A stretch of DNA of 64,000 nucleotides, from NCBI GenBank assembly GCA_021604545.1, contig BQJE01000001.1, positions 355,444 to 419,443 of the forward strand, written 5' to 3'. Positions 35,603 through 44,780 of the stretch are shown here, piece after piece. Source of the stretch: Micavibrio sp. (lineage in GTDB: Bacteria > Pseudomonadota > Alphaproteobacteria > Micavibrionales > Micavibrionaceae). The notes below the pieces were generated by a model. The model saw only the letters and a program-made list of their open reading frames with translations, had not been told where the DNA came from and searched no databases. Each line of letters begins with the position of its first letter. Within the stretch, counting starts at the first letter, position 1. A program made the position numbers and the translations under genes.

Positions 35603-37084
35603 TTATGCCGCTTTTTGGCTTAAAGTTTGGGGAAGAGCAGTAAAACTAGCCTTTTCCTCAATCACGCCGCCAACTCTAAACGCGGTTTCTTCGTCCCAGG
35701 CTTTGGTTATGACCTGTAGTCCCAGTGGTAGGCCATTGCTGTCCAGCCCGGCCGGAACAGAAATCCCGGGCAACCCGGCGATAGAAGCCGGAACCGTAAA
35801 GACATCATTGAGATACATTTTGATCGGGTCGTCTTCATTTTCGCCAATGGCAAAAGCAGCAGACGGTGCAGTTGGTGTTAGTAGCGCATCACATTGTTCA
35901 AAAGCTTTGGTGAAATCTTCGGAGATCAGACGACGGACTTTCTGGGCTTTGATATAATAGGCATCGTAATATCCGGCAGAGAGCACATAGGTGCCAATCA
36001 TAATCCGGCGTTTTACCTCATCGCCGAAACCCTGGCTCCTCGTATTTTCGTACATCTCGCGTAAATCTTCACCCTCGACCCGTTGGCCGTAACGTACGCC
36101 GTCATAGCGGGCAAGGTTGGAAGAAGCTTCGGCCGGGGCAATGATATAATAAGTTGCCAGTGCATACTTTGTATGGGGCAGGGACACATCAACAATTTCT
36201 GCGCCGGAGTCTTTGAGCCATTCTGCGCCCTGTTGCCAGAGTTTTGCTATTTCCTCAGGCATGCCGTCCATACGGTATTCTTTCGGGATGCCGATTTTGA
36301 GGTCTTTGATGTCGCCGGTGATGGCAGCGGCAAAATTCGGCACGTCTTTTTGCGCGGAGGTGCTGTCTTTTGGGTCGTGCCCGGCCATAGAATTAAGTAG
36401 CAACGCACAGTCTTCTACGCTGCGGGCAAAGGCACCGGGTTGATCCAGTGAAGAAGCAAAAGAGATAACACCCCAGCGCGAACATCTTCCATAGGTGGGT
36501 TTCATGCCGGTAATGCCGCAAAAGCTGGCAGGTTGACGGATCGAGCCGCCGGTGTCGGTTCCCGTAGCGCCCATCGCGCCGCGCGCGGCAACGATAGCCG
36601 CTGAGCCGCCGGACGAGCCGCCGGGTACCAGATCTTTAGCATCAGACCCTTTCCACGGATTAATGACATTCCCAAAATAGCTGTGTGTGTTGCCAGAGCC
36701 CATCGCAAATTCATCAAGGCTGGTTTTGCCGAGCATCACCGCGCCGTCAGCGAATAACTTCGCCGTGACGGTCGATTCATATTGTGGGATGAAGCCTTCG
36801 AGGATGTGGCTACTAGCGGTGGTTTGGACACCTTCGGTGCAGAAGAGGTCTTTGATTGCCAGCGGAATGCCGTCTAATGCGCCGGCTTTTCCAGCTTCGC
36901 GGCGCTTATCGGATTCTTCGGCTTGCTTAAGGGCAATCTCCGGCGTTTCCGTGACAAAAGCGTTCAAATCTTTTGTAGCTGCCATAGCGTCAATATGGGC
37001 CTGTGTTAGTTCCACCGCTGTAAAGTCCTTGCTCTCAAGGCCTTTTAGCGCATCGGCTATGCTCATATGGGTTAAATCGCTCAT
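35603..37084 (-). CDS. gatA: Aspartyl/glutamyl-tRNA amidotransferase subunit A
   Basis: Glutaminase subunit of GatCAB that supplies ammonia for transamidation. The Ser-cisSer-Lys triad is visible: Lys78 (LAIKDLFC), the Ser157-Ser158 pair ([10 protein letters not shown]) and Ser181 ([12 protein letters not shown]). At 493 residues it is full-length. It follows gatC by three bases. The presence of GatCAB implies that the organism lacks GlnRS and/or AsnRS, which cannot be checked in this window. Confidence 0.97.
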   Translation of the reverse strand: MSDLTHMSIADALKGLESKDFTAVELTQAHIDAMAATKDLNAFVTETPEIALKQAEESDKRREAGKAGALDGIPLAIKDLFCTEGVQTTASSHILEGFIPQYESTVTAKLFADGAVMLGKTSLDEFAMGSGNTHSYFGNVINPWKGSDAKDLVPGGSSGGSAAIVAARGAMGATGTDTGGSIRQPASFCGITGMKPTYGRCSRWGVISFASSLDQPGAFARSVEDCALLLNSMAGHDPKDSTSAQKDVPNFAAAITGDIKDLKIGIPKEYRMDGMPEEIAKLWQQGAEWLKDSGAEIVDVSLPHTKYALATYYIIAPAEASSNLARYDGVRYGQRVEGEDLREMYENTRSQGFGDEVKRRIMIGTYVLSAGYYDAYYIKAQKVRRLISEDFTKAFEQCDALLTPTAPSAAFAIGENEDDPIKMYLNDVFTVPASIAGLPGISVPAGLDSNGLPLGLQVITKAWDEETAFRVGGVIEEKASFTALPQTLSQKAA

Positions 37085-37087
37085 GAT

Positions 37088-37375
37088 CTACTCTACAATC
37101 TTACTGACGACGAAAAAGTTCTGCACTTCTTCCGGGGCATTGGCCAGCACCTTATCGGTGCAACCGCCATCGGTCACTTTGTCCTCACGCAGGGCCAAAT
37201 TGATATTCACCACATTGGCCAGCGGTTCGACATTATCGGTGTTGACCTCAGAGAGTTGTTCGATCCAGTCGATAATCTTGGAAAGCTGTGGTGCCATCGT
37301 CTCAAGCTCTACATCATCCATCTTGATGCGGGCGAGACCGGCGACTTTGCGTATTGTTTCCTTGTCCATCGACAT
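37088..37375 (-). CDS. gatC: Aspartyl/glutamyl-tRNA amidotransferase subunit C
   Basis: A 95-residue subunit that wraps around and stabilises the GatA-GatB interface. The family features VRKVAGLARIKM-like start (ETIRKVAGLARIKMDDVELE), IIDWIEQLSEVNTDNVEPLA and LREDKVTDGG are present. First gene of the gatC-gatA run; divergent from ruvX with a 79-base promoter region between. Confidence 0.95.
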   Translation of the reverse strand: MSMDKETIRKVAGLARIKMDDVELETMAPQLSKIIDWIEQLSEVNTDNVEPLANVVNINLALREDKVTDGGCTDKVLANAPEEVQNFFVVSKIVE

Positions 37376-37454
37376 AGTTGCAATTCCTTGTTTTTAAGCC
37401 TAGATCTTCTAGCACTCGTAACTATGGCTGGCAAGAAGGTTAACGATAGAGACT

Positions 37455-37943
37455 ATGCCGATTGGATTGTTAAAAGATATTATTGATTGTGCGCCCAAAG
37501 ACGTACGCCTGCTCGGGATGGACCCGGGCACCAAAACCATTGGGCTGGCGGTGTCTGATCCGGCGCATTCTATCGCCACGCCGCTTAAAACCATTAAACG
37601 TACCAAATTCACCAAAGATATCGAGGAATTACGGCAGGTGATTGCCGATTACGAGATTGGCGGCTTTGTGCTGGGCTATCCAGTCAATATGGACGGGACG
37701 GAAGGAAAGCGCTGCCAATCGGTGCGCGATTTTGCGCAGGAGATGGGCAACCATGCGGATATCTTTGGGGATAACCCCTGGATAGCCCTGTGGGATGAGC
37801 GTTTATCCACAGAAACGGTGGAAAGCTTTCTGGTTGAATCTGTGGATATGTCCAGAACAAAGAGAAAACATGTGGTTGATAAACTAGCGGCACAACATAT
37901 TTTGCAGGGCGCACTGGATTTTATTCAAGCCGCACTTATTTGA
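37455..37943 (+). CDS. ruvX: Putative pre-16S rRNA nuclease / Holliday junction resolvase-like
   Basis: RNase H-like fold protein of the YqgF family, implicated in 5' processing of 16S rRNA. LLGMDPGTKTIGLAVSD carries the first catalytic Asp, GGFVLGYPVNMDGTEGKRC the conserved YPxNMDG segment, and WDERLSTETVE the DERxxT motif; a final acidic site lies in DKLAAQHILQGALD. The length (162) is typical. Its divergence from gatCA is conserved in alphaproteobacteria. Confidence 0.92.
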   Translation: MPIGLLKDIIDCAPKDVRLLGMDPGTKTIGLAVSDPAHSIATPLKTIKRTKFTKDIEELRQVIADYEIGGFVLGYPVNMDGTEGKRCQSVRDFAQEMGNHADIFGDNPWIALWDERLSTETVESFLVESVDMSRTKRKHVVDKLAAQHILQGALDFIQAALI

Positions 37944-38001
37944 CGTAATAGTAAAATTTGTTGTAGTAATGCCCAAGGTTCATAAAACCAGGGAGTTACT
38001 G

Positions 38002-38415
38002 ATGGAAGACTTTTGTGATTCAGACAGCATGACGGCGATTTATCGCCCAGAGGCCCATGAGCAAGCGAGAAGAGATGTAGATAGCGCGATTAGCCAACTC
38101 ATGAAGGCAAAAACAGAAAAAATTATCCAAAAAAACCTTAACTACATAACAGAGCCCGGACAAAAATATCTTATAAATCTGCTACAGGAATTTAAAGAGG
38201 CGGCAGTTGGTAAGGAGTTAAAGTTGAAAGCTATAGAGGCTATAAGCAATCGCTTGGGAGTTGCAAACTGTAGAACCAGGGTGGAGATCAGTTTAACCTG
38301 TAAAACCAAGGGCCAGCTAACAGAATCAATAACAGAGTTAAAACTTTCTATGATGAATGAAGTGTCGGACAGAGTGGAGAACGAGCACGAAGTGCCGATT
38401 ATATTAATGCGCTAG
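38002..38415 (+). CDS. Small helical protein of unknown function
   Basis: 137 residues, predicted mostly helical and mixed-charge (ARRDVDSAISQLMKAKTEKIIQ; KYLINLLQEFKEAAVGKELK), with no signal peptide or TM. No family recognised. ATG 38002 is preferred since GGGAG (37991-37995) lies just upstream; the in-frame ATG at 37969 lacks an RBS. The base composition is more AT-rich than its neighbours, which may mark recent acquisition. It converges on the YgjP-like gene with two bases between stops. Confidence 0.65.
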   Translation: MEDFCDSDSMTAIYRPEAHEQARRDVDSAISQLMKAKTEKIIQKNLNYITEPGQKYLINLLQEFKEAAVGKELKLKAIEAISNRLGVANCRTRVEISLTCKTKGQLTESITELKLSMMNEVSDRVENEHEVPIILMR

Positions 38416-38417
38416 CC

Positions 38418-39212
38418 TTACGCCGCTTTCCCATACCGCATAAGCTCACAGCCATTGTTATGGATCCAGTAATACCCGTCTACATAGTTGTCCGATAGAT
38501 CGCGGCATACATTCCAGAACGCGGTGCTGTGGTCGAGATGTTCCAGATGCGCGACTTCGTGGGCAACGATGTAATCCATCGCGTCATAGGGGGCAAAAAT
38601 CAAACGCCAGCAATAAGACAGCCGACCGTTTTCATCGCAACTGCCCCAGCGGGTTTTCGTATCGCGAACAGTAACATGCGCGACTTTCTTACCGATAATT
38701 CCCGCCTTTTCATGGGAGAGCGCGGCAAACTTATCTTTCGCCATTTGCCGTAGGAAACGCTCGATGCGCCCGGACGGGTCTTCTTTGTTGGTTCTGATCA
38801 CTAGTTGATTGTTTATCAAAGCAATAGTCGTTCTTTTTAAACCAGAATCATAAGTGATGTCGAGCTGTGTATCCTGTCCAAAGAGTGGCAAAACCGCACC
38901 GTCTTCATAAGGAATGGCATCGGGCATGTTTTCAAGCTGCTCGTCGATCCAGTCGCTATTGGCGTGGGCGAAGGCATAGGCCTTCTTTAGTGCTGTGCGT
39001 TTGGGTACCACCAGATAAATGACACGGTCCTTGAAATCGACGCGCAGCGCCAGCCGCCGCGCCCGGGTGCTGCGTTTAATTTGGATGTATTTGTTATCGA
39101 GTAGAGTGGGCAATGGTGGCTCCTGCGTATATTCAGGCGGCTCAAAATGGAGCAGATTAAGCCATGACGCAAGAGAGAAAAAATCTTTATTTTTTAGTTT
39201 GTTGGAAGGCAA
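38418..39212 (-). CDS. YgjP-like metal-dependent hydrolase (M48/DUF45)
   Basis: A 264-residue WLM/YgjP-type protein. The zinc motif is HEVAH (His218, Glu219, His222) within VAHEVAHLEHLDHSTAFW, and the upstream TRWGSCDENGRLSYCWRLIFAP block is typical of the family. Physiological substrates are unknown; relatives are linked to M48-like peptidase folds. Its start lies 22 bases from the end of the PHB depolymerase gene and both read in the same direction. Confidence 0.88.
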   Translation of the reverse strand: MPSNKLKNKDFFSLASWLNLLHFEPPEYTQEPPLPTLLDNKYIQIKRSTRARRLALRVDFKDRVIYLVVPKRTALKKAYAFAHANSDWIDEQLENMPDAIPYEDGAVLPLFGQDTQLDITYDSGLKRTTIALINNQLVIRTNKEDPSGRIERFLRQMAKDKFAALSHEKAGIIGKKVAHVTVRDTKTRWGSCDENGRLSYCWRLIFAPYDAMDYIVAHEVAHLEHLDHSTAFWNVCRDLSDNYVDGYYWIHNNGCELMRYGKAA

Positions 39213-39234
39213 AGCTCACCTTTGGTTTTGGTCT

Positions 39235-40629
39235 TTATTTAGCTGGGGCATCGCTCATTTCACGGTAATTTTCGCTGCGATGTTCTTTGAGCCAGCGCCG
39301 TGTCGCCACAATTCCGTGCTTGTCTCGCACATATTGATCGGGTGCCAGATCCGGAACTTTTTCGAGATCCTTCTTGGGAACGGAATCTTTGCCCGGGTCC
39401 ATATCGCGGATGAAGTGACGGATGCGCGGCATGATTTGTTCGCGCCAGCGTCGACCGTTAAAGATACCGTAATGGCCACATTCAAGCTGGAAATGGTGTA
39501 TTTGCTTGTTCTGGGGTAAGGCGTAACACAATTCGTGTGCGGCGGTGGTTTGGCCGCGCGCCGAGATATCATCCAGTTCGCCTTCAACGGTCATCAGTGC
39601 TGTGCGCGTAATATCCTGTGGACGGACATCAACCAGTTCGTCGGTAAGGGAATCGCGCCATTTCATTTTCCCACGTGGTAATAGGTGGCGCTGGAACACA
39701 GTTTCGACGGTTTGCAGGTAAAACTCGGCGGGGATATCCATGACCGAGAGATATTCATCATAGAATTTTCTGTGTGCCTCGGCTGAATCACCATCGCCGC
39801 TGACAAGATGTTGGTAGAACTGCATATGCGAGCCGACATGGCGATCGAGATTCATCGACATGAAACCGCTGAGCTGGATAAAGCCGGGATAAACCTCCCG
39901 CATAGCACCAGGATAATAATACGGCACACGCAGGATAACATTTTGCTCAAACCATTTGAGAGGCCGCGTTTCCGCCAGCTCTGTTACTTCGGTTTTGGAC
40001 ACGCGCGTGTCAATGGGGCCGCCCATTAGTGTCATGGATAGCGGCTGGTTGGGGTCATTTTCAGTGGCCATCAAAGAGACGGCGGCGAGTACCGGTACGG
40101 CGGGCTGGCAGACAGCAATCAGATGCGTTTCCGGCCCAAGCAGGCTCATGAATTCACGCAAATAAGTGATGTAAGTATCAAGGTTGAAGGCACCGTCAGC
40201 CGAAGGCACCTGGCGTGTATCCGTCCAGTCGGTGATGTAAACGTTGTGATGCGGGAGCAGGGCTGCCACTGTGCCGCGTAGCAAGGTTGCGTAATGTCCG
40301 GACATTGGGGCGACAATCAGCACGGTAGGGTCGTTGCGTTTGGTGGAGCGTTTGAAATTTAGTAGCCGTGCAAAAGGTTTTTCTACAATCACTTTTTCGG
40401 TGACGCTTATCTTTTTGCCGCCAATTTTGGTTTCGTAGAGTTCAAATTCTGGTTTGCCGAAACGTCTTGTGGTGCGCTCGATCATTTCGGCACCGGCGCT
40501 CATGGTACGACCCAGCTGCGTATAGGAAAGCGGGTTCCATGGGTTTTGCAGCGCCATACGCGCCATCTCTGCCTGATAGCGCAGCGGCGTTAGCATCGCA
40601 TGTTGTAACTCATAAAGATGGTAGAGCAA
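39235..40629 (-). CDS. phaZ: Intracellular polyhydroxybutyrate depolymerase
   Basis: Mobilises stored polyhydroxyalkanoate. The protein follows the PhaZ (TIGR01849) pattern end to end: MLYHLYELQHAMLTPLRY start, VLIVAPMSGHYATLLRGTV, the nucleophile Cys174 in IAVCQPAVPV, and His in ECGHYGIFNG. At 464 residues it has a C-terminal extension of about 50 residues beyond the usual ~410, ending in a basic, low-conservation tail. The start is a TTG with GAGGA seven bases upstream. It implies a PHB cycle in this organism although no phaC or phaA gene is in the window. Confidence 0.93.
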   Translation of the reverse strand: MLYHLYELQHAMLTPLRYQAEMARMALQNPWNPLSYTQLGRTMSAGAEMIERTTRRFGKPEFELYETKIGGKKISVTEKVIVEKPFARLLNFKRSTKRNDPTVLIVAPMSGHYATLLRGTVAALLPHHNVYITDWTDTRQVPSADGAFNLDTYITYLREFMSLLGPETHLIAVCQPAVPVLAAVSLMATENDPNQPLSMTLMGGPIDTRVSKTEVTELAETRPLKWFEQNVILRVPYYYPGAMREVYPGFIQLSGFMSMNLDRHVGSHMQFYQHLVSGDGDSAEAHRKFYDEYLSVMDIPAEFYLQTVETVFQRHLLPRGKMKWRDSLTDELVDVRPQDITRTALMTVEGELDDISARGQTTAAHELCYALPQNKQIHHFQLECGHYGIFNGRRWREQIMPRIRHFIRDMDPGKDSVPKKDLEKVPDLAPDQYVRDKHGIVATRRWLKEHRSENYREMSDAPAK

Positions 40630-40776
40630 TCGTTGGTCCTCTTTTTATTACGTCCCTTATAGTTTATTATAGCGCAAAAGGCTTCAATATCTCGCATGCG
40701 CAGCATAATGATCCGAGGATTACTCACTGTATCATATTAGAAAATGAATGTAACTAACTGAAATAAAACAATTTAT

Positions 40777-41805
40777 ATGCTTGATCTCTACACACAAATA
40801 CACACTCAAATATTTGATGCTGATCGCATCCCTTATGCTATTGCCGCAATCTTCATCAGTATGGTTGTAGGGATGATCACGGGGCCGTTGGCAGGTAATG
40901 CTAATCCACTCATTTGGGGTGTTCTGGATGGTGTTTTTGGAGGTTTGGGTACACGTATGGACCGTTTACACCGTTCAAAGCCTGATTTAATGCTTAGAGG
41001 CTTTCTTTTGACCGCTTTTATGATGGGTGCTTGCCTTTTAATAGCTAAAATTTGTGAAAATCTTGCCTTGAATTACAGTTATGATGGTTTTTCAGAGGTT
41101 CTTGTTCTCTCGATGTTAATAACTTCGGGTTCTGTGTGGTTTGCGGTGCTCAAACTGTATTTTGCCTTAGAAAAGAAAGAGATGGGCAAGGGGGCTTATT
41201 ACATTGTTTCACGTTCAACAAGGGTGGATCTCAATAGCGTTGATGATTTTGGTATTACCCGCACGGCCATGGCATTTTTGGCTCGCAGTTTTGATAAAGG
41301 GTTGGTTGCTCCGATTTTTTGGTATTTGATCGGTGGATTGCCACTGGCCTTTGTTTACGCTTGTGTGGCGATGCTGGGCTGGCGGTTCGGTAAGGACGGC
41401 TTTACCAAGGGGTTTGGAGAAATTCCCCTGGTTTTAGAAAGACTTATGGGGATTGTGCCATCTATTTTTGCTGGTATTCTGTTTTCGTTTATTGGGTATG
41501 GCGGGGCTTTTAGGAAGGTCATTGCCCTTATACGGCCCGGTAAGGCTAAGGGCATGGCGCCGTATTATCAGGGTGGTTTGCCTTTGAGCGCTCTGGCCTG
41601 GCACAAAAGCGTGGCGCTGGGTGGGCCGGTGAAGGATATAAGCGGGTCTACATTGAAAAATGACTGGATTGGTCCTGAAGGCGCCACAGCCAAAGTCGAT
41701 CATAAGATCCTGCGCTGGGCTATTTTTACCAATGTTGGTGCTCATATTGTCTTTTTGGCCGCGCTTTTTTGTGCTTATCTTTTGGCCAATAAAGCCTTGA
41801 TTTAA
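40777..41805 (+). CDS. Orphan CobD/CbiB-like polytopic membrane protein
   Basis: A 342-residue protein with about five TM helices. The stretch from SRSTRVDLNSVDDFGITRTA through LVAPIFWYLIGGLPLAFVYA and the late GGLPLSALAWHKSVALGGP resembles the adenosylcobinamide-phosphate synthase (CobD/CbiB) family, where the R-x-T-V..., ExLxENxxDGxxAPLFW and PNAGxP..MA elements lie in the same order. Several conserved polar residues appear replaced (FLARSFDKGLVAPIFW instead of the SxAENxxDG form), so activity is uncertain. No cobalamin genes are adjacent. An alternative is an AmpE-like relative. Confidence 0.6.
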   Translation: MLDLYTQIHTQIFDADRIPYAIAAIFISMVVGMITGPLAGNANPLIWGVLDGVFGGLGTRMDRLHRSKPDLMLRGFLLTAFMMGACLLIAKICENLALNYSYDGFSEVLVLSMLITSGSVWFAVLKLYFALEKKEMGKGAYYIVSRSTRVDLNSVDDFGITRTAMAFLARSFDKGLVAPIFWYLIGGLPLAFVYACVAMLGWRFGKDGFTKGFGEIPLVLERLMGIVPSIFAGILFSFIGYGGAFRKVIALIRPGKAKGMAPYYQGGLPLSALAWHKSVALGGPVKDISGSTLKNDWIGPEGATAKVDHKILRWAIFTNVGAHIVFLAALFCAYLLANKALI

Positions 41806-41830
41806 CTCATACAAACGATTCTTTCTAGGT

Positions 41831-41861
41831 TGTATTGGTTGCGGCTATACAACTTTTTTAT
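41831..41861 (+). terminator. Rho-independent terminator after the CobD-like gene
   Basis: GTTGTAT (41831-41837) and ATACAAC (41849-41855) form a 7-bp stem closed by an 11-base loop, followed by six Ts. It lies 26 bases after the stop. Confidence 0.8.
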
Positions 41862-41926
41862 GTTTTTTGTCATTTTTATATGGAAATATATGTTAAAATT
41901 ATGTTAAGCATAATAACTATAAAAAA

Positions 41927-42229
41927 ATGCAACAGGGATTAGAAAGTAAGATTATGGGTTTCGCTATATCGCTTCGGGCAAACAATGATAATTGCTCCCA
42001 TGAAAGACTTAAGAGGGCACTGGAAGTGCTTGAGCAAGCTGTGGAAACCAACAGGTTGGCTTGTCTTGAATTCAAGGAAACAATCTCTGATCTTAAACGC
42101 AGTGTTGAAAAACTTGATGGCAGCTCCAAGGCTTACCAGAAAACTCTGGGTCAAATCGGACGCGATGTTAATCGTACTAACCGCATGTCAAAAGACCTTC
42201 TGAAAATTATGGACCGTGTTACCGAGTAA
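41927..42229 (+). CDS. Small coiled-coil protein of unknown function
   Basis: 100 residues; after a short N-terminus the rest is one amphipathic helix with heptad character (LKRALEVLEQAVETNRLACLE; FKETISDLKRSVEKLDGSSK), so a coiled-coil oligomer is likely. There is no TM helix or signal. The start at 41927 has no clear RBS; ATG 41954 (MGFAISLRAN) is an alternative. It precedes rpmB by 77 bases. Confidence 0.65.
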   Translation: MQQGLESKIMGFAISLRANNDNCSHERLKRALEVLEQAVETNRLACLEFKETISDLKRSVEKLDGSSKAYQKTLGQIGRDVNRTNRMSKDLLKIMDRVTE

Positions 42230-42232
42230 TAC

Positions 42233-42262
42233 TTGACTTTTGGGCATATTCTCGCCTATCTT
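42233..42262 (+). promoter_or_regulatory. Putative sigma-70-type promoter of rpmB
   Basis: TTGACT (42233-42238), 18-base spacer, TATCTT (42257-42262). The predicted start point is about 40 bases before the rpmB ATG, and AAGGAT provides its RBS. Confidence 0.5.
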
Positions 42263-42306
42263 CCGCCTCAGATTAAGACAACCCCTTTATTGAAGGATAA
42301 AGTGCT

Positions 42307-42600
42307 ATGAGCCGTCGTTGTATGATTACTGGAAAAGGCGTTATGAGTGGAAACAATGTGTCCCACGCCAAGAACAGAACCCGCCGCCGTTTTTTGCCCA
42401 ATGTGCAGGATACGAGTCTGTATTCGGATAGCCTGAAGCGTTGGGTAAAGCTACGTGCTAGTGCTGCAGGCCTGCGCACCGTCGAGCATAAAGGTGGCTT
42501 TGATTCGTTTTTGACGTCTACAGCATCTACCAAGCTTGACCCGGTTTTGCGCCCAGTCAAAGCCCAAGTGGAAAAGGCGCTGGAAGCTAAAGCGGCTTAA
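42307..42600 (+). CDS. rpmB: 50S ribosomal protein L28
   Basis: A 97-residue large-subunit protein with the family signature MSRRCMITGKGVMSGNNVSHAKN (read MSRRC-MITGKGVMSGNNVSH), RTRRRFLPNVQ, and KLRASAAGLRTVEHKGGFDSF. It is the long alphaproteobacterial form. It is close to tgt, whose start codon lies two bases after the rpmB stop. Confidence 0.96.
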   Translation: MSRRCMITGKGVMSGNNVSHAKNRTRRRFLPNVQDTSLYSDSLKRWVKLRASAAGLRTVEHKGGFDSFLTSTASTKLDPVLRPVKAQVEKALEAKAA

Positions 42601-42602
42601 GA

Positions 42603-43796
42603 TTGAACCTTCCTAACTTAGAATACTCCAATTTCTCATTCGATATTACCGCGCGCGATAGCAAGAGCTCTGCGCGTTTGGGCAAGCTCAAGACGCCGCA
42701 TGGGACGATTGAAACCCCGAATTATATTTTCTGCGGCACTAAGGCTACCGTCAAGGCTCTGTCCCCGACGCAGCTCCATGAAGCGCAAACCGATATTATT
42801 CTCTCCAACACCTATCATCTGATGCTCCAGCCCGGGGCCGATCTTGTCGAGAAAATGGGTGGGCTTCATAAATTCATGCAATGGGATGGGCCACTGCTCA
42901 CAGATAGCGGCGGGTTCCAGGTATTTTCGATGGGGCATGGCTCCTGCGCCGATGAGATTAAGGGGCGGGACAAAGCACACGAAAATAAAAGCCTGCTCGA
43001 AATTTCTGAAGAGGGCGCGGTGTTTCGTTCTTATATCGATGGTGCCAAGATTAAGCTGACGCCGGAAAGCTCGATGGATATTCAGCGCAAACTTGGGGCT
43101 GATTTGCTGATGCAATTTGATGAATGCACGGCCTATCACGACAGCGAAGATTATACAGCCAAATCGATGGCGATGAGCATGCGCTGGGGTGATCGTTGTC
43201 TTAAGGCTTTTGAAGAGAATGATAATGGCGCGCAAGGACTTTATGGCATTGTTCAGGGCGGGGTTTATCAAGGGCTGCGCGAAGAAAGTGCTGCTTATAC
43301 CAAAGACCGGCCGTTTTTTGGTACGGCGATTGGCGGTTGCCTCGGTGGTACAGATGAGGAAATGCGTGGTATCGTTGAGTGGTCGGCGCCGCATATCCAT
43401 CCTGATCGGCCGGTTCATTTCCTTGGCATTGGCCGGATTAGAGATGTTTTTACTTTTGTTCGTCTGGGGATTGATACCTTTGATTGTGTGATTCCAACGC
43501 GGCTGGCCCGCCATGGCATGGCTTTTGTTAAAGGGCAGGCGAAGGAAACCATTAATATCAAAAATGCGCGTTACAGGGACGATCCTGAGCCTTTGGATAG
43601 GACTATGGATTTGCCAGCGTCTCGTGATTTTTCAAAGGCCTATATCTATCATTTGCTGAAAGCCAATGAAATTCTTGGGGTTCAGATACTTGCACAGCAT
43701 AATGTAGCCGTTTTTAACCGTCTTATGCGGGAGGTGAGGCAGGCTATTCAGGACGGAAATCTCGATAATCTTGAAAAAGAATGGTTAGGCTCCTAA
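42603..43796 (+). CDS. tgt: tRNA-guanine transglycosylase-like protein lacking the zinc cysteines
   Basis: Related to the enzyme that exchanges guanine 34 of certain tRNAs for a queuosine precursor. Present are Asp101 (LLTDSGGFQVFSMG), DEC at 173-175, nucleophile Asp294 (FDCVIPTR) and His366. The zinc site is not: the family's C-x-C-x2-C aligns without gaps to Met335, Leu337 and Ser340 (LDRTMDLPASRDFSKAY). The base-pocket loop reads GGCLGGT (244-250) instead of GGLAVGE, and there is a ~15-residue insertion after the SMG motif (GSCADEIKGRDKAHENKS). These changes suggest altered substrate (for example queuine or another base) and a fold maintained without zinc. The start is a TTG with no clear RBS. 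The family is certain; the activity is open. Confidence 0.85.
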   Translation: MNLPNLEYSNFSFDITARDSKSSARLGKLKTPHGTIETPNYIFCGTKATVKALSPTQLHEAQTDIILSNTYHLMLQPGADLVEKMGGLHKFMQWDGPLLTDSGGFQVFSMGHGSCADEIKGRDKAHENKSLLEISEEGAVFRSYIDGAKIKLTPESSMDIQRKLGADLLMQFDECTAYHDSEDYTAKSMAMSMRWGDRCLKAFEENDNGAQGLYGIVQGGVYQGLREESAAYTKDRPFFGTAIGGCLGGTDEEMRGIVEWSAPHIHPDRPVHFLGIGRIRDVFTFVRLGIDTFDCVIPTRLARHGMAFVKGQAKETINIKNARYRDDPEPLDRTMDLPASRDFSKAYIYHLLKANEILGVQILAQHNVAVFNRLMREVRQAIQDGNLDNLEKEWLGS

Positions 43797-43865
43797 GCTT
43801 TGTTAACCAATTTCAAAGTATTTGCTGTATATTCTATATTAAGGATGGAATGAAACGAGGGGACG

Positions 43866-44762
43866 ATGCCTTTAGAATATGATCTTGACAGGAAGCTCAA
43901 AGAGCTTACGCCTGCGATGCGGGAGCATGTGGCGTGGTTTGACGCAGTCATAAGCAAGGTTTTCTATTCAGAGTCCGTAGATATAAAACAGCCACAATAT
44001 TTTTCAACCTGGCTGGAAGAAATGCAGGGTAGAGAAATTCTCGAAGTAGAAAGTTTAAAAGGTCTGCAGGAAATGCATGACAATTTATGCGATGCCGGCA
44101 ACGCTCTTGTTGATGCTGCTTCATCAGGTCAGAAACCTGATCAGGATCTTTTTAAATCCCTAACGTCATTGTTTGAAGAATTTTTAAATCAGCTTGTAAA
44201 GCTTGAAAGAGAATGCCTGCTCGAAAATACAGGAATAGATCCATTGACGGGCCTACGCAGCAGAAGAGCCTTGGTCAGGGATCTTAAAAAAGAGCTTGAT
44301 CGTTTTGCCCGTAACGGCAGGCAGTTTACGGTGGCTATTGCCCGTATTGATGAATACCCAAAAATCATGGATGCTTTTGGAGAAGAAAAATCAAAAGAAT
44401 ATATGATGCTTGTGGCAGATCTTATCAAGAAATCTATGCGGGCCTTTGATGATGCCTATGTTTTTGAAGATGACAAATTTGTTTTATGCCTCAAGCAATC
44501 GGAAGTGCAAGGCGGTCTTGCCGCGCTGGAACGCCTGCGTCATGAGCTTGAAGAGGAAGACGTTATTATTAATCTAGGTGATAGCAAGATGCCTCTTACC
44601 ATGTCGTGTTGCGTTGCTGAGCCGCAACCGGACGAAAAAGTAGATGAGTTACTTCTGAATCTTAAAAATGATTTGGAAGGCACCGACCATGAAGGTGATA
44701 AAGTTCTTCAATATTATGAGATAAGCCCTCTCGAAAGATACGTCCAAACATCTGAAGAATAG
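43866..44762 (+). CDS. Degenerate GGDEF-domain protein
   Basis: A 298-residue protein. The N-terminal ~120 residues are helical (MREHVAWFDAVISKVFY; LFEEFLNQLVKLERECLLEN). A GGDEF fold follows from DPLTGLRSRRALVRDL (125-140), with the first metal region present as IARIDEYPKIMDAFGE. The signature motif itself is EDDKF (201-205) rather than GGDEF, so diguanylate cyclase activity is very unlikely; GTP or partner binding may persist. It is followed 18 bases later by a PAS histidine kinase, to which it may be functionally linked. Confidence 0.85.
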   Translation: MPLEYDLDRKLKELTPAMREHVAWFDAVISKVFYSESVDIKQPQYFSTWLEEMQGREILEVESLKGLQEMHDNLCDAGNALVDAASSGQKPDQDLFKSLTSLFEEFLNQLVKLERECLLENTGIDPLTGLRSRRALVRDLKKELDRFARNGRQFTVAIARIDEYPKIMDAFGEEKSKEYMMLVADLIKKSMRAFDDAYVFEDDKFVLCLKQSEVQGGLAALERLRHELEEEDVIINLGDSKMPLTMSCCVAEPQPDEKVDELLLNLKNDLEGTDHEGDKVLQYYEISPLERYVQTSEE

Positions 44763-44780
44763 CGCGAGAAGGGTCCTAAT

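Noticed and set aside
38002-39212. The 38002 protein and the YgjP-like protease as a toxin-antitoxin or defence pair
   Set aside because: They are convergent, not cotranscribed, and the YgjP family is a common housekeeping-like gene.
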